A stretch of 64,000 nucleotides of DNA from Heloderma charlesbogerti (Eukaryota; Chordata; Lepidosauria; Squamata; Helodermatidae). Position numbers and translations under genes: made by a program. The stretch lies in assembly GCA_026122225.1 (NCBI GenBank), contig JANEZZ010002243.1:1098211-1162210 (forward strand), given 5' to 3'. The notes under the pieces are model-generated. The model made no database searches and was not told the DNA's origin. It worked only from the letters and a program-made list of their open reading frames with translations. This document shows, in pieces, positions 19,713 through 32,224 of the stretch; positions within the stretch are counted from its first letter, which is position 1; each line of letters starts with the position of its first letter.

Positions 19713-22135
19713 GTTTAAGGTCAGGCCGACCACACTGAATGCAGGCCACCAACGAAATACGGCATCCTAGTAAGGGCTCAATAAACCTGGTTTTGCTTTT
19801 TTGGGACACCCAAAATGGGAGCGGGGGATTCCAGGCATGGGATAGACTCTACAACATGGCTGCATTCTGCTTGATAGGTCCATTGGTAAGTTGTTCAGAC
19901 TTATTCAAAATTGTAGCTGTCTGCAGCCAGGAAAGTAAAACATTCTGTATTTCTGTTTAGCCAAGAAAAATAAATCTGTCTCAATATATCTGGATAGTTC
20001 AAAGCTAAAAAAAAGGCTGATGAAGTTGGGTATTTATTTATGCCTCTGCATGGGAAATTAAAGAGGGAAAATAATGTCACATTGCCTATGCTCTTATTTA
20101 TTTTATTTTGCTGGAATATTACCAAACCAGCAGAATTTTTAAAAAGGTCAAGATCGTGACTGGATGCTTCATTGCATCCCTTTCCACACGGACTTGCCAT
20201 TTTACCGGAAATATCAAGCACATAGATCAAAGCTCCACCAAAGTGAGTTGCTTGAACTAATGGGAAAATCCCATCTTAAATGAGTTTGAGGGTTACTGCA
20301 GGATAGGTTAATTGCTCCGCTACCAATAAAAAGGCCAAAGCGCAAGTAAGCTCTCCTCAGACATTGGTACCAACAGTGCAGTGCTGATGTAGATGTGGAG
20401 AGAGCACTATGGGAAGAAAAGCAGCCTAACCATGCACTAGTTCTCTATATAAGCAAACTCCTCAGGCTTTTGTTGATGTGCTTAAATCTCATTAATTTTA
20501 TACACGTTGTGTGCTTTTTCATGATGGGCCAAGTACTCACTTTCTCTGATCCAGCTAAGGACAGCCACATATGGAAGTACACTTCCGTGAGCGTATTGGG
20601 CACTGTCCAATGCTGCCTGTGTGCCAGTAGGACACACTGCTAGAACAACAGGAAGCTAGGCGTTCCTACAGCTATTGGAAACAAGCTGAAATGCTTGTTT
20701 CACGAACAGGCGCACTGATGACCAGTCCTCTGAAATGAGTGTTTGGGCTCATTTCTAGCATTTTTGCCTCTACTGATCAGCTGGGCTGCAGGGGAAAGTG
20801 GGTGGGATCCTGTTCGTTTCAGAAGCCACATAGGAAGTGGCCAAGAGTGGCATACAGCTCCGGGGCTGAAGGTTGTGGACCCCCGCTGCAGATGTCAGTA
20901 GTCTTAGCAGATTCTGAATGGTGGGCCATCTCCTGAAACTGTTCCATAGGAATATCTGAAATGGTATTTGCAAGCTGCCCGAAGTTAGTGCCTTTGCAGC
21001 CACTGCTGCAAATGTATTTGCCATAAACAGCATCAGACAGAAAAAGGAAAAGTTATAAAACTTGTATACATACACAGTGCCATTCCCCTCTATTTAAACT
21101 ATATACACTCATTGCAAAAGTAATGACATTTCCATAAGAAATGATTCACATTTGTACATTATTGTTTTTATCATGTTGCTTGGGGAAAATAACATTTTTC
21201 TATTAAAAACAGCAGGGAGTGATTGTACACGGAACATTGTGGTTTGCTGACAAAACTACATACATTATAATGAGACCTCCACAATGGTCATTAAATTCTA
21301 CTCTTTTTATGTTGGTTTCTGTAATCCTCCAGCATTCACAGAGGCTTATAAATAGGTAACTTGCTTAGCCCCTGAATGATATTACTGTGTTGGCTGCAAT
21401 ATTAGTGGGGGTTTTAGATGAATATATATGTACAGGGTTGTGTTCTATGAATTTCAATAGGTTCCTTTTAACTACAATTATTACATCCTGAAAAGAAGAT
21501 AAATGTTAAAACATTAATTTCTTATTCTATGCCAAATTATGCACCTACTGTTAAGCACTTTTTAATGTTCCTTTTAGAAAACCTCGATGAATAATGTGAA
21601 AAGGAGTTTTGTTCATCTGAAAGCCTGGTTATTTTTTAATAATGGGGAAGGCTTTAATTCAGAATAGCACTTAACATGCTCATTTCAAGCTGAGCATGGA
21701 GCAGAATTTGGTTTTCTTAGAGATACATTTGCAGATTAATCACTCTGGCTTTATGAAGGCCAACGGACATTCATACATAATGACACTGGCTGACAGAAGG
21801 CCTGCATAGCTCACAACCCACAAAGCAAAGCACAGCTTATCAACCAGGCATTCTGGCCTGCTAAGTGCTTGACAGTCCCCCCACCCTGCCCTAGCTCTAT
21901 ACAGACAGCAAACATGGGAGGTCCATCAAGCCTGCTGCTGTTGGGCTGCACTCAGCTTGGTTGATAGGTCACAGGTTTTGCCAACCTGACCATCAACAAT
22001 GCCTTTATTGAGTGAGAAGCTAGGTAAAATAGGTCAAGACTGGGAATACAATGCTGCTTTGGCTTTTTGAGGGCCCTTGGGAAAGATGCCCTGAGTGAGT
22101 TTGCTCACCAACATTGCCAGCTGCACTATTGTTCC
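19713..22135. other. No gene or repeat recognised (2.4 kb)
   Basis: AT-rich, unique-looking sequence. This is the longest stretch of the arm free of recognisable transposons. Short reading frames here have no recognisable domains. Confidence 0.45.
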
Positions 22136-23184
22136 TAGGGATGTACGAACATCACTTACCTGGTCTCGCAGCTTGCTTCGTGGTGGGGGGGAGGCGCTTC
22201 GCTTCTCCCGCTGAAGTTCAGGCTGGGGGGGGAGGCTTCCCGCCTCGCCTGGCCGAAATTCAGGCCGGGGGGGAGGCTTCCCGCCTTGCCCGGCCGAAAT
22301 TCAGGCCGGGGAGAAGCGCCCCGTCTCTAGGGATGGCGGAGAATTTCTCCCCGAAACTTCGGGGGGCCGAGCGCCAACGTGTTCGGCCCCCCGAACAAGT
22401 TTCGGGGAGAAATCCTCCACACACCCCCGCTCCCCGCACCCCCCCCGGGACATGACTTACCTTCGCCGAATGTCCCTCCCGGCGGCGGGTCCGGCCGGTG
22501 GTTCGGCGGGTGTTCGTGCGGGGCGGGAGCAGCAGCCGGTCTTTTGACCGGCTGCTGCCGCTGCCATTCCAATCAAAGAAAAAAAAACGCCCCCGTGATA
22601 GGCTACGTGATGATTACCATAGCCTATCACGGCTAGATTTGCAAAGTCAGCCATGATAGGCTACGTAAATCGTCACGTAGCCTATCACGGGTCACTTCAA
22701 AAAAAAAAAAAAAGCGTACGGATAATGGCGGCCCCCATAGGGAGCCACCATTCCCGTTCCTTATTTGGTCGCTGTAGTCTACGTAAAGATTTACGTAGAC
22801 TACGGCGACCAAATAAGGAACGCGAATGGCGGCTCCCTATGGGGGCCGCCATTAGCGTACACGCTTTTTTTTTTTTTTTAAAGTCACCCGTGATAGGCTA
22901 CGTGACGATTCACGTAGCCTATCACGGCTGACTTTGCAGATCTAGCTGTGATAGGCTATGTTAATCGTCACGTAGCCTATCACGGGGGCATTTTTTTTTT
23001 TAAAAAAAAACTTTCGAGTTCGCGGCTGGGCAAGGCGGGAAGCCTCCTCCCCGGCCTGAATTTCAGCCGGGCCACGTGGGAAGCCTCCCCCCCTGGCCTG
23101 AACTTCGCGGGGGTAGCAGCGAAGCGCCTCCCCCCCACCGCGAACAGGCTTCGACGAAAGGTAAGTGACTTTCGTCCACCCCTA
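22136..23184 (+). mobile_element. hAT hairpin element E8, composite with a repeated end
   Basis: A type I end (TAGGGATGTACGAACATCAC) at 22,136 is followed after 191 bp by a type II end (TAGGGATGGCGGAG) at 22,328. The body continues to a type I right end (TTTCGTCCACCCCTA) at 23,184. No 8-bp duplication fits either start (ATTGTTCC or CCCGTCTC against AAATTAAG). It is either a truncated outer element carrying an inserted one, or a recombinant. Subfamily of B, with ATCGTCACG loops. Confidence 0.8.
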
Positions 23185-23468
23185 AAATTAAGTCTAATGA
23201 AATTCAGTGGGGCTAACTCCATTGAAGTAAGGTGATTGCATCCTCCAAATCACAAAATAAAAGTCACCAGACATCTAACAGTACCGACCAACTGCTGTTC
23301 ATCAAAAAGTGTTTGATTTTTCTGCCCCATTTTTGTGAGAATGGTTTCTGTTGTTATGGAAATTATTGTGAGAGAGTGGGTTAATGTCGCCATTTCAATG
23401 TTTTTTAAACTGTTTTAATTTTATGCAAACTGCCTTGGGAATTATTGGTTGAAAACCGATCTAGAAAT

Positions 23469-23892
23469 TAGGGCTGTGCACAAACCCTCCAATTTGCTTT
23501 GGAAGCTGATTCTGAGCATCGGAAGCTGATTCTGATTCTGATTTTATGTTTTCACATTGACTTGCATTGGAAAACATAAATGACCATAACTTGATCACTT
23601 TTATGATAATTTCATGAAATTTGGGTACCTGACAGCCCCATTGGAGGGACTTGAACCTGCCAAACTTCAAGCAGTTTGGGCCAGTTTGTGCTAGGTGCAG
23701 GTAAAATTTGCTTTTTTCAAGGAAATCTCTCAAAACAAAAAGCTATAATTCTTCATTGCTTCCACAGAAGTGCGTGATATTTGGGCACCTGGCAGCCCCT
23801 ATGGAGGTGACTGAATCTGCCAAATTTCAGACAGTTGGGACTAGTTTTTGTACTAGCCATGCATAAATTTTCCTTTTCTTGGAATCTAAAAC
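23469..23892. repeat. Tandem dimer of about 157-bp units next to a TAGGGCTGTGCAC end
   Basis: TAGGGCTGTGCAC (23,469) looks like another hAT terminus. Inside are two diverged direct units, about 23,610-23,766 and 23,767-23,892, sharing ATTTGGG(T/C)ACCTG(A/G)CAGCCCC and AATCTGCCAAATTTC-like segments. No second terminus was found. Confidence 0.6.
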
Positions 23893-23989
23893 AAAAGGTA
23901 AACAAACAAACAAACAAAAAACTGTCAGCCACGCAGGGGATTAGAGATCCTAATCAGAACGTGTTTAAGGTAAAAATTGGGAAGTCAAT

Positions 23990-24976
23990 TAGGGATGTAC
24001 GAAAGTGACTTACCTTTCGCGGATTATGTTGATGGTGGGGGGGCATTCCATCCCTCCCCCCAGAATCCTGGCCAGGGGGGGAGGCGCTCCGTTCCTCCAC
24101 CCGGAATCCTCGAATGGCCATCTGTGTTCCGCGGCAGCTCTGCGGAGCAGCCAGCCAGGCCCGGCCTGGCCAGGCCAGCGCCGTCCGCAGCCAGATTTCC
24201 GGACGCGGAGGGCTCTGGGTAAAAAACAGAAACAAAAACAACCAACCGCGTACTCAAATGGCGGCGGTTATGGCCACCGCCATTTGCATTCCTTCTTTTT
24301 ACCGTCTTAATCTACATAAATATTTACATAGAATATGACAGTGAAAATAAAGGGGAACACAAATAGCGTAGTGGGCGCTATTTGCATCCCTTTTTTATTC
24401 AACATTTTAGCCTACGTAAATCTTTACATAGGCTAAAACGGCGAATCAAAAGGGGACACAAATAGCTCCCGCTACGCTATTTGTGTTCCCCTTTATTTTT
24501 GCCATCAGAGTCTACGTAAATATTTACGTAGATTAAGATGGTAAAAAGAAGGAACGCAAATGGCGGTGGCCGTAACTGCCGCCATTTGCATACGTGTTTT
24601 TTTAAAAAAAAAAAACCCACCCAACCATGATAGGCTATGTAAAGATTTATGTAGCCTATCACATCTTTTTTTTTCTTTTTTTAAAAACCTAGCCATGATA
24701 GGCTATGTAAATCTTTACGTAGCCTATCACATCTTTTTTTTTTTACACACAAGCCTGGAAATGTCGGTGGCGGCAGCAGGTCAGAAGACCAGCCACCACC
24801 ACAGCCACCGCCGGAGCTGCTGCCGCCCAGAAGATCTGCCCCAGGTGAGTCTCGTCCTGGGGGGGGGATCCACGGGGGGGGAGGGTGGCAGGCTGTTCCA
24901 CCACAGAGTTTGGGGGGCCGAATGCACTGGCATTCGGCCTCACTGAGATCCATGGCAGAATTCTCTGACATCCCTA
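23990..24976 (+). mobile_element. hAT hairpin element E9
   Basis: Flanked by AAGTCAAT (23,982-23,989) and AGGTCAAT (24,977-24,984), 7 of 8. This is the longest copy, with an additional pair of central hairpins: three TAGCGT(A/C)-type centres near 24,365, 24,455-24,485 and neighbouring TACGTAAAT hairpins. Outward donors are CTTACC (about 24,010) and GGTGAGT (about 24,844). A second short CCCTAAT remnant follows at about 24,987. Confidence 0.9.
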
Positions 24977-25588
24977 AGGTCAATATCCCTAATCTCTGGT
25001 GTAGGTTTGTTTGCTTGTTTGTTTTGAGTGCAAAAGAACTTTCCTTTTGTCTGTCCTGAATCTGTGACTGACCTGAGGCTCTCATTAAGAGAAGAAAGAA
25101 AAGTTAAACATCCCTTTGGCTGCAAATTGCAATACACACTACCTGGAAGAGTCACACTGACTCAGTGGGGCTTATTTATTAATTGCACTGCTGCACTTTC
25201 TCTATCCCATATAATTTTATAAACCTCCCCACTTATTTGCCTTTCTTCTAATTTAAATAGCGCAAACATTGAGGCCTTTTATAGAGGAGCTGTTCCAGAC
25301 CCCTGATCATTTTGGTAGTCCTTTTCCCCAGGAAGGGTAAGACGAAACCAATTAAAAAAACAACATATAGCCTAGTCTGATCTTAGTCTTCTTATGTTCA
25401 TTCGATGTATATAAAGGAAAATAAGTGACAGGCAAAGTTTCTTGGAAAATCAACAAAGGTTATTATGCCTCACATTATGTGTATTGTGTAGTGCTTTGCC
25501 CCACATTAAATATTGTACCATATATTGGTGTACTGCTTTGGCCACACACTGTTTGCTTGAGTACAATAATGTGTATGGTGCACTCACA
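24977..25588. other. No gene recognised
   Basis: Unique-looking sequence between E9 and the axis element; nothing recognised. Confidence 0.4.
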
Positions 25589-26348
25589 TAGGAATGTACG
25601 AAATTGCCCTTACCTGTCTCCGCCGGGTTCCGCTGGGGGGGCACTCTGTCCCTCCCCCCAGAATCCTGGCCGGCCGGCTCCACTCAGCAGGGATTCCGTG
25701 TAGCCTCCGGCCGCTGGCTAGCAGGGACACAAATGGCAGCGGCCGTAGCTGCCGCCGTTTGCGTCTCTGTAGTCAGCCAAGATAGGCTACGTAAATCTTT
25801 ACGTAGCCTATCACATCTGACTTTAAAAAAACACCGAAAAACGCTCGTATGCAAATGGCGCGGCTACAGCCGCCGCCATTTGCGTTCCTTACTTTGGCCT
25901 GTCTTAGTCTACGTAAATATTTACGTAGACTAAGACGGCGAAAATAAGGGGAACGCAAATAGCGTCACTGACGCTATTTGCGTTCCTCCTTATTTTCGCC
26001 GTCTTAGTCTACGTAAATATTTACGTAGACTAAGACAGGCCAAAGTAAGGAACGCAAATGGCGGCGGCTGTAGCCGCGCCATTTGCGTACGAGCGTTTTT
26101 CGGTGTTTTTTTAAAGTCAGATGTGATAGGCTACGTAAAGATTTACGTAGCCTATCTTGGCTGACTACAGAGACGCAAACGGCGGCAGCTACGGCCGCTG
26201 CCATTTGTGTCCCTGCTAGCCAGCGGCCGGAGGCTACACGGAATCCCTGCTGAGTGGAGCCGGCCGGCCAGGATTCTGGGGGGAGGGACAGAGTGCCCCC
26301 CCAGCGGAACCCGGCGGAGACAGGTAAGGGCAATTTCGTACATTCCTA
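25589..26348. mobile_element. Axis element: half of a hAT hairpin element joined to its own mirror image
   Basis: Both ends are type I ends (TAGGAATGTACGAAATTGCC and its reverse complement). All other full copies have one type I and one type II end. The flanks are CACTCACA on the left and TGTGAGTG on the right, which are reverse complements and not a direct target duplication. The symmetry axis is at 25,968 in the motif GCGTCACTGACGC, which is the central hairpin of the element. This is what results if one half of an element is copied back on itself; the original type II half is missing. Confidence 0.85.
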
Positions 26349-26960
26349 TGTGAGTGCACCATACACATTATTGTACTCAAGCAAACAGTGTGTGGCCAAA
26401 GCAGTACACCAATATATGGTACAATATTTAATGTGGGGCAAAGCACTACACAATACACATAATGTGAGGCATAATAACCTTTGTTGATTTTCCAAGAAAC
26501 TTTGCCTGTCACTTATTTTCCTTTATATACATCGAATGAACATAAGAAGACTAAGATCAGACTAGGCTATATGTTGTTTTTTTAATTGGTTTCGTCTTAC
26601 CCTTCCTGGGGAAAAGGACTACCAAAATGATCAGGGGTCTGGAACAGCTCCTCTATAAAAGGCCTCAATGTTTGCGCTATTTAAATTAGAAGAAAGGCAA
26701 ATAAGTGGGGAGGTTTATAAAATTATATGGGATAGAGAAAGTGCAGCAGTGCAATTAATAAATAAGCCCCACTGAGTCAGTGTGACTCTTCCAGGTAGTG
26801 TGTATTGCAATTTGCAGCCAAAGGGATGTTTAACTTTTCTTTCTTCTCTTAATGAGAGCCTCAGGTCAGTCACAGATTCAGGACAGACAAAAGGAAAGTT
26901 CTTTTGCACTCAAAACAAACAAGCAAACAAACCTACACCAGAGATTAGGGATATTGACCT
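26349..26960. other. Mirror of 24,977-25,588
   Basis: Inverted copy; nothing recognised. Confidence 0.5.
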
Positions 26961-27947
26961 TAGGGATGTCAGAGAATTCTGCCATGGATCTCAGTGAGGC
27001 CGAATGCCAGTGCATTCGGCCCCCCAAACTCTGTGGTGGAACAGCCTGCCACCCTCCCCCCCCGTGGATCCCCCCCCCAGGACGAGACTCACCTGGGGCA
27101 GATCTTCTGGGCGGCAGCAGCTCCGGCGGTGGCTGTGGTGGTGGCTGGTCTTCTGACCTGCTGCCGCCACCGACATTTCCAGGCTTGTGTGTAAAAAAAA
27201 AAAGATGTGATAGGCTACGTAAAGATTTACATAGCCTATCATGGCTAGGTTTTTAAAAAAAGAAAAAAAAAGATGTGATAGGCTACATAAATCTTTACAT
27301 AGCCTATCATGGTTGGGTGGGTTTTTTTTTTTTAAAAAAACACGTATGCAAATGGCGGCAGTTACGGCCACCGCCATTTGCGTTCCTTCTTTTTACCATC
27401 TTAATCTACGTAAATATTTACGTAGACTCTGATGGCAAAAATAAAGGGGAACACAAATAGCGTAGCGGGAGCTATTTGTGTCCCCTTTTGATTCGCCGTT
27501 TTAGCCTATGTAAAGATTTACGTAGGCTAAAATGTTGAATAAAAAAGGGATGCAAATAGCGCCCACTACGCTATTTGTGTTCCCCTTTATTTTCACTGTC
27601 ATATTCTATGTAAATATTTATGTAGATTAAGACGGTAAAAAGAAGGAATGCAAATGGCGGTGGCCATAACCGCCGCCATTTGAGTACGCGGTTGGTTGTT
27701 TTTGTTTCTGTTTTTTACCCAGAGCCCTCCGCGTCCGGAAATCTGGCTGCGGACGGCGCTGGCCTGGCCAGGCCGGGCCTGGCTGGCTGCTCCGCAGAGC
27801 TGCCGCGGAACACAGATGGCCATTCGAGGATTCCGGGTGGAGGAACGGAGCGCCTCCCCCCCTGGCCAGGATTCTGGGGGGAGGGATGGAATGCCCCCCC
27901 ACCATCAACATAATCCGCGAAAGGTAAGTCACTTTCGTACATCCCTA
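26961..27947 (-). mobile_element. hAT hairpin element E9, right-arm copy
   Basis: Inverted copy of 23,990-24,976 with the same imperfect target duplication (ATTGACCT and ATTGACTT at the outsides). Confidence 0.9.
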
Positions 27948-28752
27948 ATTGACTTCCCAATTTTTACCTTAAACACGTTCTGATTAGGATCTCTAATCCC
28001 CTGCGTGGCTGACAGTTTTTTGTTTGTTTGTTTGTTTACCTTTTGTTTTAGATTCCAAGAAAAGGAAAATTTATGCATGGCTAGTACAAAAACTAGTCCC
28101 AACTGTCTGAAATTTGGCAGATTCAGTCACCTCCATAGGGGCTGCCAGGTGCCCAAATATCACGCACTTCTGTGGAAGCAATGAAGAATTATAGCTTTTT
28201 GTTTTGAGAGATTTCCTTGAAAAAAGCAAATTTTACCTGCACCTAGCACAAACTGGCCCAAACTGCTTGAAGTTTGGCAGGTTCAAGTCCCTCCAATGGG
28301 GCTGTCAGGTACCCAAATTTCATGAAATTATCATAAAAGTGATCAAGTTATGGTCATTTATGTTTTCCAATGCAAGTCAATGTGAAAACATAAAATCAGA
28401 ATCAGAATCAGCTTCCGATGCTCAGAATCAGCTTCCAAAGCAAATTGGAGGGTTTGTGCACAGCCCTAATTTCTAGATCGGTTTTCAACCAATAATTCCC
28501 AAGGCAGTTTGCATAAAATTAAAACAGTTTAAAAAACATTGAAATGGCGACATTAACCCACTCTCTCACAATAATTTCCATAACAACAGAAACCATTCTC
28601 ACAAAAATGGGGCAGAAAAATCAAACACTTTTTGATGAACAGCAGTTGGTCGGTACTGTTAGATGTCTGGTGACTTTTATTTTGTGATTTGGAGGATGCA
28701 ATCACCTTACTTCAATGGAGTTAGCCCCACTGAATTTCATTAGACTTAATTT
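27948..28752. repeat. Mirror of 23,185-23,989, including the 157-bp dimer
   Basis: The dimer lies at about 28,045-28,327 and the GTGCACAGCCCTA terminus ends at about 28,468. Confidence 0.55.
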
Positions 28753-29801
28753 TAGGGGTGGACGAAAGTCACTTACCTTTCGTCGAAGCCTGTTCGCGGT
28801 GGGGGGGAGGCGCTTCGCTGCTACCCCCGCGAAGTTCAGGCCAGGGGGGGAGGCTTCCCACGTGGCCCGGCTGAAATTCAGGCCGGGGAGGAGGCTTCCC
28901 GCCTTGCCCAGCCGCGAACTCGAAAGTTTTTTTTTAAAAAAAAAAATGCCCCCGTGATAGGCTACGTGACGATTAACATAGCCTATCACAGCTAGATCTG
29001 CAAAGTCAGCCGTGATAGGCTACGTGAATCGTCACGTAGCCTATCACGGGTGACTTTAAAAAAAAAAAAAAAGCGTGTACGCTAATGGCGGCCCCCATAG
29101 GGAGCCGCCATTCGCGTTCCTTATTTGGTCGCCGTAGTCTACGTAAATCTTTACGTAGACTACAGCGACCAAATAAGGAACGGGAATGGTGGCTCCCTAT
29201 GGGGGCCGCCATTATCCGTACGCTTTTTTTTTTTTTTTGAAGTGACCCGTGATAGGCTACGTGACGATTTACGTAGCCTATCATGGCTGACTTTGCAAAT
29301 CTAGCCGTGATAGGCTATGGTAATCATCACGTAGCCTATCACGGGGGCGTTTTTTTTTCTTTGATTGGAATGGCAGCGGCAGCAGCCGGTCAAAAGACCG
29401 GCTGCTGCTCCCGCCCCGCACGAACACCCGCCGAACCACCGGCCGGACCCGCCGCCGGGAGGGACATTCGGCGAAGGTAAGTCATGTCCCGGGGGGGGTG
29501 CGGGGAGCGGGGGTGTGTGGAGGATTTCTCCCCGAAACTTGTTCGGGGGGCCGAACACGTTGGCGCTCGGCCCCCCGAAGTTTCGGGGAGAAATTCTCCG
29601 CCATCCCTAGAGACGGGGCGCTTCTCCCCGGCCTGAATTTCGGCCGGGCAAGGCGGGAAGCCTCCCCCCCGGCCTGAATTTCGGCCAGGCGAGGCGGGAA
29701 GCCTCCCCCCCCAGCCTGAACTTCAGCGGGAGAAGCGAAGCGCCTCCCCCCCACCACGAAGCAAGCTGCGAGACCAGGTAAGTGATGTTCGTACATCCCT
29801 A
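28753..29801 (-). mobile_element. hAT hairpin element E8, right-arm copy
   Basis: Inverted copy of 22,136-23,184. The double end is present here too (CATCCCTA at about 29,609 and at 29,801), so the composite structure predates the inverted duplication. Confidence 0.8.
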
Positions 29802-32224
29802 GGAACAATAGTGCAGCTGGCAATGTTGGTGAGCAAACTCACTCAGGGCATCTTTCCCAAGGGCCCTCAAAAAGCCAAAGCAGCATTGTATTCCCAGTCT
29901 TGACCTATTTTACCTAGCTTCTCACTCAATAAAGGCATTGTTGATGGTCAGGTTGGCAAAACCTGTGACCTATCAACCAAGCTGAGTGCAGCCCAACAGC
30001 AGCAGGCTTGATGGACCTCCCATGTTTGCTGTCTGTATAGAGCTAGGGCAGGGTGGGGGGACTGTCAAGCACTTAGCAGGCCAGAATGCCTGGTTGATAA
30101 GCTGTGCTTTGCTTTGTGGGTTGTGAGCTATGCAGGCCTTCTGTCAGCCAGTGTCATTATGTATGAATGTCCGTTGGCCTTCATAAAGCCAGAGTGATTA
30201 ATCTGCAAATGTATCTCTAAGAAAACCAAATTCTGCTCCATGCTCAGCTTGAAATGAGCATGTTAAGTGCTATTCTGAATTAAAGCCTTCCCCATTATTA
30301 AAAAATAACCAGGCTTTCAGATGAACAAAACTCCTTTTCACATTATTCATCGAGGTTTTCTAAAAGGAACATTAAAAAGTGCTTAACAGTAGGTGCATAA
30401 TTTGGCATAGAATAAGAAATTAATGTTTTAACATTTATCTTCTTTTCAGGATGTAATAATTGTAGTTAAAAGGAACCTATTGAAATTCATAGAACACAAC
30501 CCTGTACATATATATTCATCTAAAACCCCCACTAATATTGCAGCCAACACAGTAATATCATTCAGGGGCTAAGCAAGTTACCTATTTATAAGCCTCTGTG
30601 AATGCTGGAGGATTACAGAAACCAACATAAAAAGAGTAGAATTTAATGACCATTGTGGAGGTCTCATTATAATGTATGTAGTTTTGTCAGCAAACCACAA
30701 TGTTCCGTGTACAATCACTCCCTGCTGTTTTTAATAGAAAAATGTTATTTTCCCCAAGCAACATGATAAAAACAATAATGTACAAATGTGAATCATTTCT
30801 TATGGAAATGTCATTACTTTTGCAATGAGTGTATATAGTTTAAATAGAGGGGAATGGCACTGTGTATGTATACAAGTTTTATAACTTTTCCTTTTTCTGT
30901 CTGATGCTGTTTATGGCAAATACATTTGCAGCAGTGGCTGCAAAGGCACTAACTTCGGGCAGCTTGCAAATACCATTTCAGATATTCCTATGGAACAGTT
31001 TCAGGAGATGGCCCACCATTCAGAATCTGCTAAGACTACTGACATCTGCAGCGGGGGTCCACAACCTTCAGCCCCGGAGCTGTATGCCACTCTTGGCCAC
31101 TTCCTATGTGGCTTCTGAAACGAACAGGATCCCACCCACTTTCCCCTGCAGCCCAGCTGATCAGTAGAGGCAAAAATGCTAGAAATGAGCCCAAACACTC
31201 ATTTCAGAGGACTGGTCATCAGTGCGCCTGTTCGTGAAACAAGCATTTCAGCTTGTTTCCAATAGCTGTAGGAACGCCTAGCTTCCTGTTGTTCTAGCAG
31301 TGTGTCCTACTGGCACACAGGCAGCATTGGACAGTGCCCAATACGCTCACGGAAGTGTACTTCCATATGTGGCTGTCCTTAGCTGGATCAGAGAAAGTGA
31401 GTACTTGGCCCATCATGAAAAAGCACACAACGTGTATAAAATTAATGAGATTTAAGCACATCAACAAAAGCCTGAGGAGTTTGCTTATATAGAGAACTAG
31501 TGCATGGTTAGGCTGCTTTTCTTCCCATAGTGCTCTCTCCACATCTACATCAGCACTGCACTGTTGGTACCAATGTCTGAGGAGAGCTTACTTGCGCTTT
31601 GGCCTTTTTATTGGTAGCGGAGCAATTAACCTATCCTGCAGTAACCCTCAAACTCATTTAAGATGGGATTTTCCCATTAGTTCAAGCAACTCACTTTGGT
31701 GGAGCTTTGATCTATGTGCTTGATATTTCCGGTAAAATGGCAAGTCCGTGTGGAAAGGGATGCAATGAAGCATCCAGTCACGATCTTGACCTTTTTAAAA
31801 ATTCTGCTGGTTTGGTAATATTCCAGCAAAATAAAATAAATAAGAGCATAGGCAATGTGACATTATTTTCCCTCTTTAATTTCCCATGCAGAGGCATAAA
31901 TAAATACCCAACTTCATCAGCCTTTTTTTTAGCTTTGAACTATCCAGATATATTGAGACAGATTTATTTTTCTTGGCTAAACAGAAATACAGAATGTTTT
32001 ACTTTCCTGGCTGCAGACAGCTACAATTTTGAATAAGTCTGAACAACTTACCAATGGACCTATCAAGCAGAATGCAGCCATGTTGTAGAGTCTATCCCAT
32101 GCCTGGAATCCCCCGCTCCCATTTTGGGTGTCCCAAAAAAGCAAAACCAGGTTTATTGAGCCCTTACTAGGATGCCGTATTTCGTTGGTGGCCTGCATTC
32201 AGTGTGGTCGGCCTGACCTTAAAC
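29802..32224. other. Mirror of 19,713-22,135; nothing recognised
   Basis: Inverted copy of the 2.4-kb transposon-poor stretch. Confidence 0.5.

Larger units (their letters stand above)
1..25968 (+). repeat. Giant palindrome, left arm (continues upstream of window)
   Basis: The reverse complement of this whole segment recurs at 25,969-51,536. Pairing is collinear: x pairs with 51,537-x in the outer part and 51,937-x in the inner part. Every transposon, its target duplication, and even long homopolymers (11 C near 7,891, 10 C near 17,249) recur with the same length in the other arm. No junction is seen at position 1, so the arm is cut by the window edge. The only large discordance is 10,714-12,027. 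Confidence 0.97.
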
